A program made the position numbers and the translations under genes. A stretch of 16,678 nucleotides of DNA from CAYHBS01 sp964360995. GTDB lineage: Bacteria; Patescibacteriota; Minisyncoccia; Ryanbacterales; HO2-45-13. Below the pieces are notes generated by a model that saw only the letters and a list, made by a program, of their open reading frames with translations, did not search any database and was not told where the DNA came from. Positions 6,253-12,270 of the stretch are shown piece after piece. Numbering within the stretch: the first letter of the stretch is position 1; each line of letters opens with the position of its first letter. Location of the stretch: positions 1 to 16,678 of the forward strand of contig CAYHYZ010000015.1 of NCBI GenBank assembly GCA_964360995.1, read 5' to 3'.

Positions 6253-7433
6253 GCGCGATATCGCACATCTCTGGAAGGCAGATAACAGATTCGCGCGGAG
6301 AGCCTACTCTCGAAGTTGAAGTGGTGCTTGAAAATGGTATCCGCGCCAGCGCGTCGGTTCCTCATGGAAAAAGTAAGGGAGGAACCGAGGTTGTGGAAAT
6401 CGCAGTGCCAAAGGCGATTGAGGTGATCGCCACGCAAGTGTTTTCTGCAATGAAGGGGATTGAAGCAAAATGTCAACGCGAAGTAGACCAAGCGCTCTTG
6501 AAGCTTGACGCGTCTACAGATAAATCCGTCATCGGAGGCAACACGACGCTTGCAGTGTCACTTGCGGTTGCGCGCGCATCCGCCGTTGATCAAAAAATTC
6601 CACTTTGGAAACATCTTGCGGAAGTAGCGGAAATGTCGCGTATGCGACTCGAAATTCCACGGCTACTCGTGAACATGATAGAAGGGGGAGTGCACGCAGA
6701 AGGAAAGCTAGTCATTCAGGAGCATTTAATTATTCCGACACACTCTTCGCTTACTCATGCTATTTCATCGGTGAAGCACATTTATAATCGCGTTGAGCAA
6801 ATTTTGCTTCACCAGTTTGGCAGATCTGGTGTGCACGTAGGAGATGAAGGTGGATTTTGGGCAGATTTTGTTGATCCGTACGAACCATTTTCGGTGCTTC
6901 GCGATGCTGTATTGCAAGAAAATGAAGTCACGAACATTCGATTTGGCATAGATGCGGCGGCATCCAACATTGATATGAGGCCAGATGAACTCAAGCGCCT
7001 CTATTTGGAACTCATTGAGCGATTTCAACTCGTGTACATCGAAGATCCATTTTCTGAAGATCAGCATTCTCAGTTTGCAGACCTTAATCGGATCGCTGGA
7101 AATCACATACACATTGTGGGAGATGATTTGACCACCACTAATGTAGATTTGATGAAACGCGCACACGAAGAGAGCGCAATCAACGGCATCATTATTAAGC
7201 CTAATCAAATTGGTACGCTGACCGAAACAATTGAGGCAGTGAAGCTTGCGAAGTCATGGGGGTGGTTTGTGGTGGTGTCGCACCGATCTGGAGAGACGAT
7301 GGACACTGCGATTGCGGATATTGCGATTGGGCTTCGCGCCGATGGGTTTAAACTTGGTGCGCCCATACAGAAAGAACGAGCGGCAAAATATGAGCGACTT
7401 CGAGAAATTGCGAATGAGGCAGGATTAACATAA
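6249..7433 (+). CDS. eno: divergent, shortened enolase
   Basis: Enolase interconverts 2-phosphoglycerate and PEP. The catalytic set is intact: His149, Glu158 (IQEH), Glu200 (VGDEGG), Asp235, Glu265 (IEDP), Asp292 (GDDL), Lys317 (KPNQIGTLTET), His345 (SHRSGET) and Lys368 (FKLG). Conserved N-terminal DSRGEPTLEVEV (14-25) is also present. The protein is 394 aa against the usual 410-435. Loop 1, normally VPSGAST, reads VPHGKSKGG (37-45). The usual ELRD...GKGV segment after it is largely missing, and the NGG of NGG.HA is EGG (145-147). Its ATG overlaps the dehydrogenase TGA. It takes the product of the kinase upstream and feeds PEP synthase. The core suggests a true enolase with altered mobile loops, but an enolase-superfamily enzyme with a modified substrate cannot be excluded. 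Confidence 0.87.
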   Translation: MSAISHISGRQITDSRGEPTLEVEVVLENGIRASASVPHGKSKGGTEVVEIAVPKAIEVIATQVFSAMKGIEAKCQREVDQALLKLDASTDKSVIGGNTTLAVSLAVARASAVDQKIPLWKHLAEVAEMSRMRLEIPRLLVNMIEGGVHAEGKLVIQEHLIIPTHSSLTHAISSVKHIYNRVEQILLHQFGRSGVHVGDEGGFWADFVDPYEPFSVLRDAVLQENEVTNIRFGIDAAASNIDMRPDELKRLYLELIERFQLVYIEDPFSEDQHSQFADLNRIAGNHIHIVGDDLTTTNVDLMKRAHEESAINGIIIKPNQIGTLTETIEAVKLAKSWGWFVVVSHRSGETMDTAIADIAIGLRADGFKLGAPIQKERAAKYERLREIANEAGLT

Positions 7434-7445
7434 TCAATACACATC

Positions 7446-7916
7446 ATGAAGTGGAGTTTTATTGTTCCCCCTTTGATCACTGTCACGGTCGCGCTGTTTG
7501 GAAAAATGTTTACCGAACAGGGTCTTTCATGGTTTTTTTCACTGATGAAGCCGTCGTGGACGCCCAACGGAGAGTTTATTGGGCTCATGTGGGCGACAAT
7601 CTATATTCTCACCACAGTTTTTGCAATATACATTTGGAATAATGTTCCTCGTACCGGAGTTGGGTGTGCGGCATGTATGATTCTGGGCTTGCTGTTGCTG
7701 AACGCGGTACTGAACGCAAGTTGGAGCTATGCTTTTTTTGCAATGCAGAGTCCGGGATTTGCTCTATTTATTCTTGTGATGCTGGAACTGACGAATATAT
7801 TCATTTTGATACTTGGATGGCAACAGGTGCGCCTTGCCGCACTCTTGATGGTTCCGTATGTCGCGTGGGTTGCAATTGCGGGTATTCTCAACTATCGTAT
7901 CTTGGTACTGAACTAA
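7446..7916 (+). CDS. tspO: TspO/MBR family membrane protein
   Basis: TspO (tryptophan-rich sensory protein), a five-helix membrane protein that binds porphyrins and is linked to oxidative-stress responses in bacteria. The 156 aa include five hydrophobic segments and the family landmarks KPSWTP (35-40), GLMWATIYIL (46-55), LNASWSYAFF (89-98) and PYVAWVAIAGILN (137-149). The gene starts 12 nt after enolase. Its stop is followed by one base and then the next ATG (TAATATG). No heme or porphyrin synthesis gene is in the window, so the ligand in this organism is open. A TspO near MsrA and a peroxiredoxin supports a redox role. Confidence 0.9.
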   Translation: MKWSFIVPPLITVTVALFGKMFTEQGLSWFFSLMKPSWTPNGEFIGLMWATIYILTTVFAIYIWNNVPRTGVGCAACMILGLLLLNAVLNASWSYAFFAMQSPGFALFILVMLELTNIFILILGWQQVRLAALLMVPYVAWVAIAGILNYRILVLN

Positions 7917-7917
7917 T

Positions 7918-8094
7918 ATGAGTAAAGTAAACCGAAGTAAAAGAGCAGGGACGATCAAGATGAAGCAACAGCGTCGTAAGAAAATTGCCGCGCTGAAAAT
8001 ACGTATTTCTAAGACAAAAGGTGTTGAGGAAAAAAAGAAGCTCGAGGTAAAAATTCGCTCGATGTCTCCTGAATATTTCAATACGAAGAAATAA
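7918..8094 (+). CDS. 58-aa highly basic protein of unknown function
   Basis: A 58-codon frame fills the space between tspO and msrA with one-base gaps on both sides (TAATATG each time), which argues strongly that it is translated. The protein is dominated by Lys and Arg: residues 3-29 contain KVNRSKRAG...KMKQQRRKK..ALKIR, followed by a charged helical part (EEKKKLEVKIR, 37-47) and the end SMSPEYFNTKK. It has no hydrophobic segment. The pattern of an RRKK-x3-LK-rich helix, an EEKKKLEVKI helix and an I-x-x-[MI]-SP end recalls small basic uncharacterised proteins such as DUF6800, as I remember them. A nucleic-acid-binding or ribosome-associated role is plausible from charge only. Confidence 0.8.
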   Translation: MSKVNRSKRAGTIKMKQQRRKKIAALKIRISKTKGVEEKKKLEVKIRSMSPEYFNTKK

Positions 8095-8095
8095 T

Positions 8096-8584
8096 ATGTC
8101 GATGCCCGATACATGTACGGCGTATTTTGGCGCCGGGTGTTTTTGGGGTGTGGAGGAGGTATTTAGGGCGCGACCAGGCATAATCGGCACGCGAGTGGGA
8201 TATGCAGGTGGACACGTTGATCACCCAACATACGAGCAAGTATGCGCGGGGGGTACTGGGCATATTGAAACAGTGGAAGTAATGTACGATCCACGTATGG
8301 TTACGTTCAATGATTTGCTGCAATTATTTTTTAAGAATCATGACCCTACCCAGATAGACAGGCAGGGGCCGGACGTGGGGGAACAATATCATTCTGTCAT
8401 TTTTGTGCATACCCGTGATGAGCGCAGTAGTGCTGAAGTATATATTGAGAAACTTGATGCGTCGGGGAAATATTCAACTCACATTTCGACACGAGTAGCA
8501 GATTATAAAAATTTCTGGCCCGCAGAAGGATATCACCAGCAATATTTACATAAAAGAGGGCTTGGTACGTGCCACACTGGATGA
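8096..8584 (+). CDS. msrA: peptide methionine-S-sulfoxide reductase
   Basis: MsrA reduces methionine-S-sulfoxide in proteins and free methionine. Visible hallmarks: catalytic Cys15 in GAGCFWGVEEVF (12-23), GYAGG (35-39), GTGHIETVEVMYDP (53-66) with catalytic Glu58, NHDPTQIDRQGPDVGEQYHS (81-100), and AEGYHQQYL (143-151). The 162 aa are normal for a single-domain MsrA. Cys159 in the C-terminal GTCHTG could serve as the recycling cysteine. No MsrB domain is fused or adjacent. ATG 8096 is used here; ATG 8102 is an alternative that loses only two residues. It is the last gene of the array and is followed by the hairpin at 8600-8627. Confidence 0.95.
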   Translation: MSMPDTCTAYFGAGCFWGVEEVFRARPGIIGTRVGYAGGHVDHPTYEQVCAGGTGHIETVEVMYDPRMVTFNDLLQLFFKNHDPTQIDRQGPDVGEQYHSVIFVHTRDERSSAEVYIEKLDASGKYSTHISTRVADYKNFWPAEGYHQQYLHKRGLGTCHTG

Positions 8585-8599
8585 AACAGTAATAAAAAG

Positions 8600-8627
8600 G
8601 GCGCCGCATCATCCAGATGACGGCGCC
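8600..8627. terminator. bidirectional terminator between convergent genes
   Basis: Stem GGCGCCG (8600-8606) / CGGCGCC (8621-8627), extended by TCAT/ATGA around a CCAG loop after a two-base bulge. On the minus strand it is followed by a strong T-run (complement of 8591-8598, AATAAAAA). The TGA stop (8609-8611) of the minus-strand gene lies inside the hairpin. On the plus strand the tail TGTTCTTGT is weaker, but it is the only candidate to end the msrA transcript. Confidence 0.8.
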
Positions 8628-8974
8628 TGTTCTTGTAATCGCTTTTGAAATCGCTGCATCGCTCGCTCGTGCTCGCTCAGTCCTCTCAACGCAGACACAA
8701 GACCCTTGCGCAGCATGAGGTACATGATGGCGAGTATAATGACCGATATGGCCACAAATTCCAGGAACAACAGATACGAAAGCACATAGTGCCCGTGTCT
8801 GTATGCCCAGAAGGCAGCCTCGTACCCGGGAATGAGACTCACTGTCGCACCGCAGGTCATGCAGAGCGGAGCCCACAGCGCATTGAGCGCAGCAGGAACC
8901 GTTTTCTCGCGGTATACAAACAACAGTAATGCGATTATTCCCACTGAAAGAGCCACTCCAATGATTATTGCCAT
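8609..8974 (-). CDS. hypothetical membrane protein with a CxxC motif, 121 aa
   Basis: I do not recognise the family. From ATG 8974 the protein is 121 aa with a hydrophobic N-terminal helix (residues 2-20), a second moderately hydrophobic stretch (27-50) containing CMTC (38-41), and a third membrane helix (64-87). A charged tail (95-117, LRGLSEHERAMQRFQKRLQEQ) is likely helical and cytosolic. The start at 8974 is preferred because GGGGA lies 6 nt upstream on the minus strand. A GTG at 9022 would add 16 polar residues before the first helix. The gene converges on msrA and shares its terminator. The CxxC could bind a metal or be redox active, but that is speculation. Confidence 0.75.
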   Translation of the reverse strand: MAIIIGVALSVGIIALLLFVYREKTVPAALNALWAPLCMTCGATVSLIPGYEAAFWAYRHGHYVLSYLLFLEFVAISVIILAIMYLMLRKGLVSALRGLSEHERAMQRFQKRLQEQAPSSG

Positions 8975-9059
8975 AGATGTTCCCCGGAGATCGAATTTAT
9001 GCCAAGCGTACCATATATGCACTGATTCGTCAAATATTTGGGTTTCCGGGGGTATTTAG

Positions 9060-9068
9060 TGTTATACT
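9060..9068 (+). promoter_or_regulatory. extended -10 promoter for the secreted Fn3 protein gene
   Basis: TGTTATACT is an extended -10 (TGn + TATACT, 9063-9068). TTGGGT lies 19 nt upstream and could act as a loose -35. The start of transcription would be near 9075, giving a leader of about 53 nt before the ATG at 9128. The region separates a minus-strand gene from a plus-strand gene, so a promoter is required here. Confidence 0.6.
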
Positions 9069-9127
9069 TTTGGAAGTGTATCGTCAGTATCAGTTAGGGA
9101 AATCACCATTACTGGTTTAATTTGTAT

Positions 9128-10657
9128 ATGAAACAATCATTACTCTCGGGCATCATTGGGCTTTCCGTGCTTTTTGCCTCTCCAATGGCGACATTGGCAA
9201 ACACAGGCACAACAACGGGGGCTGACCTCCAGCAGCTGATTACACAGTTGCAATCACAAATTAAGCAGTTGCAAGATCAGATTGCGACGCTCAGAGGTGA
9301 GGTGAAAAATACGAATCAGGAATTACAGCAAACACGCGAAGAACTTAAAATTGCGCGTCAGTTAGGTGTTGGTATGACCGGAGATGATGTGAAGCAGCTC
9401 CAAGAGCTTCTCGCTTCGGATCCAGACGTGTACCCAGAACAGCTCATCACTGGATATTATGGCATGCTCACGATGCGTGCGGTGCAACGCTATCAGCGCA
9501 AATACGGTATTGACGCGGTGGGAGAAGTTGGTCCCCGGACGCGCCAAAAAATGAAAGAGCATTGGGCAGAGAAATTTGCAAAAATGGCTCAGAAGTTTGA
9601 GGACAAGTTTGGCAATGGTGCCGGAAATTCAGGCAATATTCCTCCAGGGCTTTTCCGGGATGGAAATACAATACTTCCCTGCGGTATCGCAAAAAAATAT
9701 GGGCTGACGGGTTCATGCAAAAAGGACGATGACGACGATGATGATAATAACGGAACGACAACACCAGACACATCGGCTCCGGTAATTAAGGATCTTCAGG
9801 CGACGAACGTCACAGGTGTTGCTGCAAAAATTATTTGGAACACCAGTGAGTCTGCAACTGGAAAGGTGTGGTATTCAACATCAAATCCAGTAGTGATTGC
9901 ATCAACCACCTCTACTGCAGCACAGAGCGGAAAGTCTTCGTCGCATTCAGTCAGCCTCTCAGGGCTTACGCAGGGCACGACATATTTCTATCTTGTTGTA
10001 TCCTCTGATGCGTCAGGGAATACTGCAACGAGCTCACAACAATCGTTTACGACGTCGTCATCATCTGACGTAACGCCGCCAGTGATCTCGAATATCCAAA
10101 AGAGTAATATTACAAACACTGGCGCTTCAGTCAGCTGGAATACGAATGAAAGCGCAGACGGAAAAATTGTATACGGAACAACGAGTCCTGTGGTACTTGC
10201 AACTGCTTCCACCGCGACAGAAGGAAGCACTGGCACCACACACACGATTAATCTCTCTGGGCTCACACCAGGAACGACCTATTACTTCTTGGTCGTGTCT
10301 CAGGATGGTTCCGGTAACACCGCGACCAGTTCTGAACAGTCGGTGACCACCATAGATACCGTACCCCCAGTGATCAGTAGCGTAACGGCATCGAGTACGA
10401 CCGCCGCGGCGACATCAATTCTCTGGACTACCAACGAAGCTGCGGACAGCACCGTGTGGTACTCAACAACCACTCCGGTTGTTGCGGGCGGCAGTACGCC
10501 GACGATGACGAACAGTAGTCTCGTGACTTCACACTCGCTTGGACTTACGGGTCTTACCGCAAGCACCACGTACTACTACTTAGTAGTGTCGAAGGACTCA
10601 GCTGGGAATACTGCAACCAGTTCAGAGGCCGCATTCACAACGCTGCTGAGTATCTAA
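9128..10657 (+). CDS. secreted peptidoglycan-binding protein with three Fn3 repeats
   Basis: Predicted exported cell-surface protein of 509 aa. Residues 1-24 are a signal peptide (MKQSLLSGIIGLSVLFASPMATLA). Residues 33-78 form a Gln/Leu-rich coiled coil. Residues 84-143 resemble a PF01471-type peptidoglycan-binding domain (TGDDVKQLQELLASDP...GYYGMLTMRAVQRYQRKYGI...GEVGPRTRQKM). A linker contains two Cys (185, 197) and KK followed by seven Asp (200-206). Three Fn3-like modules follow at about 217-309, 317-408 and 413-505, each with an [IV]xW-T-x-E core and the end GNTATSS. The likely job is to anchor a Thr/Ser-rich surface structure to the cell wall. A TTG at 9122 is in frame but ATG 9128 is the better start. 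The gene stands alone, with its own promoter and terminator. Confidence 0.85.
   Translation: MKQSLLSGIIGLSVLFASPMATLANTGTTTGADLQQLITQLQSQIKQLQDQIATLRGEVKNTNQELQQTREELKIARQLGVGMTGDDVKQLQELLASDPDVYPEQLITGYYGMLTMRAVQRYQRKYGIDAVGEVGPRTRQKMKEHWAEKFAKMAQKFEDKFGNGAGNSGNIPPGLFRDGNTILPCGIAKKYGLTGSCKKDDDDDDDNNGTTTPDTSAPVIKDLQATNVTGVAAKIIWNTSESATGKVWYSTSNPVVIASTTSTAAQSGKSSSHSVSLSGLTQGTTYFYLVVSSDASGNTATSSQQSFTTSSSSDVTPPVISNIQKSNITNTGASVSWNTNESADGKIVYGTTSPVVLATASTATEGSTGTTHTINLSGLTPGTTYYFLVVSQDGSGNTATSSEQSVTTIDTVPPVISSVTASSTTAAATSILWTTNEAADSTVWYSTTTPVVAGGSTPTMTNSSLVTSHSLGLTGLTASTTYYYLVVSKDSAGNTATSSEAAFTTLLSI
9776..10642 (+). repeat. three tandem Fn3-coding repeats
   Basis: Three successive modules of roughly 92 codons encode related sequence. 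Each begins near PVI, has a tryptophan strand (KIIWNTSESATGKVWYS, ASVSWNTNESADGKIVYG, SILWTTNEAADSTVWYS), then SGLT or TGLT with TTY, and ends SGNTATSS or AGNTATSS. They differ enough at base level to be an old duplication that is still recognisable. Confidence 0.8.
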
Positions 10658-10675
10658 TCGTTGTGGGTTTTACAT

Positions 10676-10710
10676 CCCCGCCATGCATACGCGTGGCGGG
10701 GGTTTGTTTT
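10676..10710 (+). terminator. intrinsic terminator of the Fn3 protein gene
   Basis: Stem CCCCGCCATGC (10676-10686) / GCGTGGCGGGG (10691-10701), 11 bp with one T-G wobble, an ATAC loop, then GTTTGTTTT (10702-10710). It begins 19 nt after the TAA stop. Confidence 0.9.
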
Positions 10711-10735
10711 AGAAGCATAAAAAGTGCGCTATACT
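10708..10735 (+). promoter_or_regulatory. promoter of the ZIP transporter gene
   Basis: TATACT (10730-10735) is a good -10, and TTTAGA (10708-10713) lies 16 nt upstream as a partial -35. Transcription would start near 10742, only about 14 nt before the ATG at 10756. No Shine-Dalgarno is visible in that short leader. Confidence 0.5.
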
Positions 10736-10755
10736 GCTCGTATAAATGAATCGAC

Positions 10756-11559
10756 ATGATTGATATTTATATATACTCACTTTCCAGTGTACTCATTGTC
10801 AGTTTAATTTCGCTCATTGGCGCCGCGCTCATATCCGTTCGCAAGGGGGTGTTGCATCACCTTATTATTGTGCTTGTTGCGCTCGCCATTGGAGCGCTTG
10901 TAGGAGACGCATTTTTTCATCTCATTCCTGAAGCAGTAGAAAACGGAATGGATATTAATACCACAGGCTTATTTGTCATCGCTGGCATGATGACTTTTTT
11001 TGTGCTCGAAAAAGTACTTGGTCACCACCACCACCATCATCATGATGAAACAGAGTATAAGCCGGATGCGCGCATTGAACTGTCCGAAACGGGGGGAACG
11101 CCGATGGCAACAATAAAGCCGGTAGGCCGCCTGGTACTCATCGCCGATAGTGTACACAACTATTTTGATGGCGTGATTATTGCGGCAAGTTTTCTCATCA
11201 ATATTCCAACAGGTATTGCGTCAACCGTTGCCATCATATTTCATGAAATTCCTCAGGAAATTGGGGATTTTGGGATTTTACTGTATGCGGGATATTCACG
11301 TGCACGCGCACTGATGTTTAATTTATACTCTGCTTTTTTTGCAGTGCTGGGCACGCTCACTGTACTACTCCTTGGCGACGCAATCCAGGGTGTATTTGGA
11401 TATCTCGTCCCATTTTCTGCTGGGGTTTTTATTTATATCGCAAGTTCGGATTTAGTCCCAGAACTTCATAAAAGGCCCACCGTGCTTTCTTCGATATTGC
11501 AAATGATTGCCATCGCTGTTGGCGTTGGCGCGATGTACGCACTAATGTTGCTTGAATAG
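10756..11559 (+). CDS. ZIP family divalent metal transporter
   Basis: Membrane transporter of the ZIP family, which brings Zn2+ or related divalent metals into the cytosol. The 267 aa contain about seven or eight hydrophobic segments. Key motifs are GDAFFHLIPEA (50-60) in the second segment, the metal-site HNYFDG (134-139) and HEIPQEIGDFGI (163-174), together the LIV-1-like pattern with histidines in adjacent helices. Between helices 3 and 4 is a cytosolic-type loop with seven consecutive His (90-96) followed by Asp/Glu, a metal-binding feature common in this family. A ribosome site is not evident, and the leader is very short. The following gene starts one base after its TAG. Confidence 0.92.
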   Translation: MIDIYIYSLSSVLIVSLISLIGAALISVRKGVLHHLIIVLVALAIGALVGDAFFHLIPEAVENGMDINTTGLFVIAGMMTFFVLEKVLGHHHHHHHDETEYKPDARIELSETGGTPMATIKPVGRLVLIADSVHNYFDGVIIAASFLINIPTGIASTVAIIFHEIPQEIGDFGILLYAGYSRARALMFNLYSAFFAVLGTLTVLLLGDAIQGVFGYLVPFSAGVFIYIASSDLVPELHKRPTVLSSILQMIAIAVGVGAMYALMLLE

Positions 11560-11560
11560 C

Positions 11561-11839
11561 ATGAGAGCGCGCGATGAAGAGCTGGTGAAGCGCCATATCA
11601 CGGTTGCAGAAGAACTGCTAGAGCAAGCAAAGGCAGTGGCAATGCGCGACGGCCATATTATGAGCGCAAGTACCCCACGATTCCATGATCCGGTGAACAT
11701 TGCGATTGATCACTTGGATGAAGGGTTAAAGCGCATTGAAGAGGCGATATACTACGGGGCCACTCATGAAGAAATTGCAGAAACAAAAAAGCACATTCTT
11801 GATCTACGTGTGACGCTCGTAGGCACTATGGATCAGTAA
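11561..11839 (+). CDS. hypothetical helical protein, 92 aa
   Basis: I do not recognise this protein. It is 92 aa, charged and apparently almost all alpha-helical: helix 1 at about residues 2-27 (RARDEELVKRHITVAEELLEQAKAVAMRD), a break with STPRFHDP, helix 2 (NIAIDHLDEGLKRIEEAIYYG), and helix 3 (HEEIAETKKHILDLRVTLVG). No membrane segment is present. ATG 11561 lies one base after the ZIP stop TAG (11557-11559), so the two are almost certainly co-transcribed. A TTG at 11552 would overlap the transporter by 8 bases and is less likely. A partner role for the transporter is suggested only by the coupling. Confidence 0.75.
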   Translation: MRARDEELVKRHITVAEELLEQAKAVAMRDGHIMSASTPRFHDPVNIAIDHLDEGLKRIEEAIYYGATHEEIAETKKHILDLRVTLVGTMDQ

Positions 11840-11855
11840 TCCGCCAGCTGGCGGA
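11840..11855. repeat. 16-bp perfect palindrome
   Basis: TCCGCCAGCTGGCGGA is a perfect palindrome placed directly after the TAA of the 92-aa gene. As RNA it could fold into a hairpin, but no T-run follows (AAGCTGGTAG), so it is a poor terminator. It could be a protein-binding site or a member of a dispersed palindromic repeat family. Confidence 0.75.
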
Positions 11856-11885
11856 AGCTGGTAGATTTTAGCTGATAGCTGGCAG
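11856..11885 (+). repeat. short direct repeats of AGCTGRYAG next to the assembly gap
   Basis: Three related 9-mers: AGCTGGTAG (11856-11864), AGCTGATAG (11870-11878) and, overlapping it by two bases, AGCTGGCAG (11877-11885). The palindrome just upstream carries CCAGCTGG at its centre. The cluster ends about 20 nt before the run of Ns, which suggests a low-complexity array that the assembler did not resolve. Confidence 0.6.
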
Positions 11886-11906
11886 GGAGTGCGAGCGAGA
11901 AAATGC

Positions 11907-11916
11907 NNNNNNNNNN
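11907..11916. other. assembly gap (10 Ns)
   Basis: Ten Ns. The true distance and content between 11906 and 11917 are unknown, and whole genes could be missing. Adjacency of the 92-aa gene and the minus-strand gene at 11937 is therefore not established. Confidence 0.99.
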
Positions 11917-11923
11917 AATGATA

Positions 11924-11954
11924 AAAAAATCGCAGGTTACTCCGACGATTTTTT
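11924..11954 (-). terminator. terminator with the stop codon in its loop (minus strand)
   Basis: AAAAAATCG (11924-11932) and CGATTTTTT (11946-11954) form a 9-bp stem with a 13-nt loop. Read on the minus strand the right arm ends in a run of T. The TAA stop (11937-11939) of the minus-strand gene is in the loop, so the final codons form the ascending arm. Confidence 0.75.
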
Positions 11955-12257
11955 CTTTCGAGACTTTCGTACTTTTTGCAGTGTTACTACGGCAAGTATC
12001 GATTCCATGAGAGATGCAATGCTTGCGGTTTTTTCTTTTACCGCGTCTCGTACGGACGAAACATCTCGAGAAATAGATCCTACTTCGTGCTTAATACGGG
12101 TCATGATATCCTCGGCAAGTGCAAGAATGCGCATGAGGCGCATGGTCAGAAATACCATCGCTCCTGTCAGAATGACAAATGAAACCGCGGCAATCACGAA
12201 GAAGATATCTGCTTTCAGAACGGTATCGAGATTCATAGTGAGATCAATTTCCGTCAT
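11937..12257 (-). CDS. hypothetical one-TM protein with coiled coil, 106 aa
   Basis: Unrecognised 106-aa protein. Residues 18-37 are a single membrane helix (IFFVIAAVSFVILTGAMVFL). They are followed by a long amphipathic helical region (about 43-90, with IMTRIKHEVGSISRDVSSVRDAVKEKTASI) and a strongly basic tail (95-104, KVRKSRKKK). The layout resembles small DUF948/YtxH-like membrane-anchored coiled-coil proteins, but I cannot assign it to a family. ATG 12257 is used; ATG 12236 (MNLDTV) is an alternative with a more normal leader. A well-spaced promoter (12271-12299) lies just upstream and diverges from the RRM gene. The stop is inside the terminator loop. Confidence 0.75.
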   Translation of the reverse strand: MTEIDLTMNLDTVLKADIFFVIAAVSFVILTGAMVFLTMRLMRILALAEDIMTRIKHEVGSISRDVSSVRDAVKEKTASIASLMESILAVVTLQKVRKSRKKKSSE

Positions 12258-12270
12258 CCATTATGAAAGT

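Noticed and set aside
6765..7208. 147-aa open frame on the minus strand within enolase
   Set aside because: It is antisense to catalytic-core codons of enolase and shows no family features.
8397..8876. 159-aa minus-strand open frame across msrA and its convergent neighbour
   Set aside because: It runs through the terminator hairpin and overlaps two better-supported genes in other frames.
9722..9748. Asp-run codons as an enterokinase-type tag
   Set aside because: Lysines precede rather than follow the Asp run, and the context is a natural linker in a secreted protein.
11020..11044. Seven-His tract as a sign of vector or tag contamination
   Set aside because: It sits in the middle of a transporter loop where His-rich stretches are normal for ZIP proteins, with no vector sequence around it.
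11856..11885. Short repeats as a CRISPR array
   Set aside because: Units are only 9 nt, partly overlapping, without uniform spacers and without cas genes nearby.
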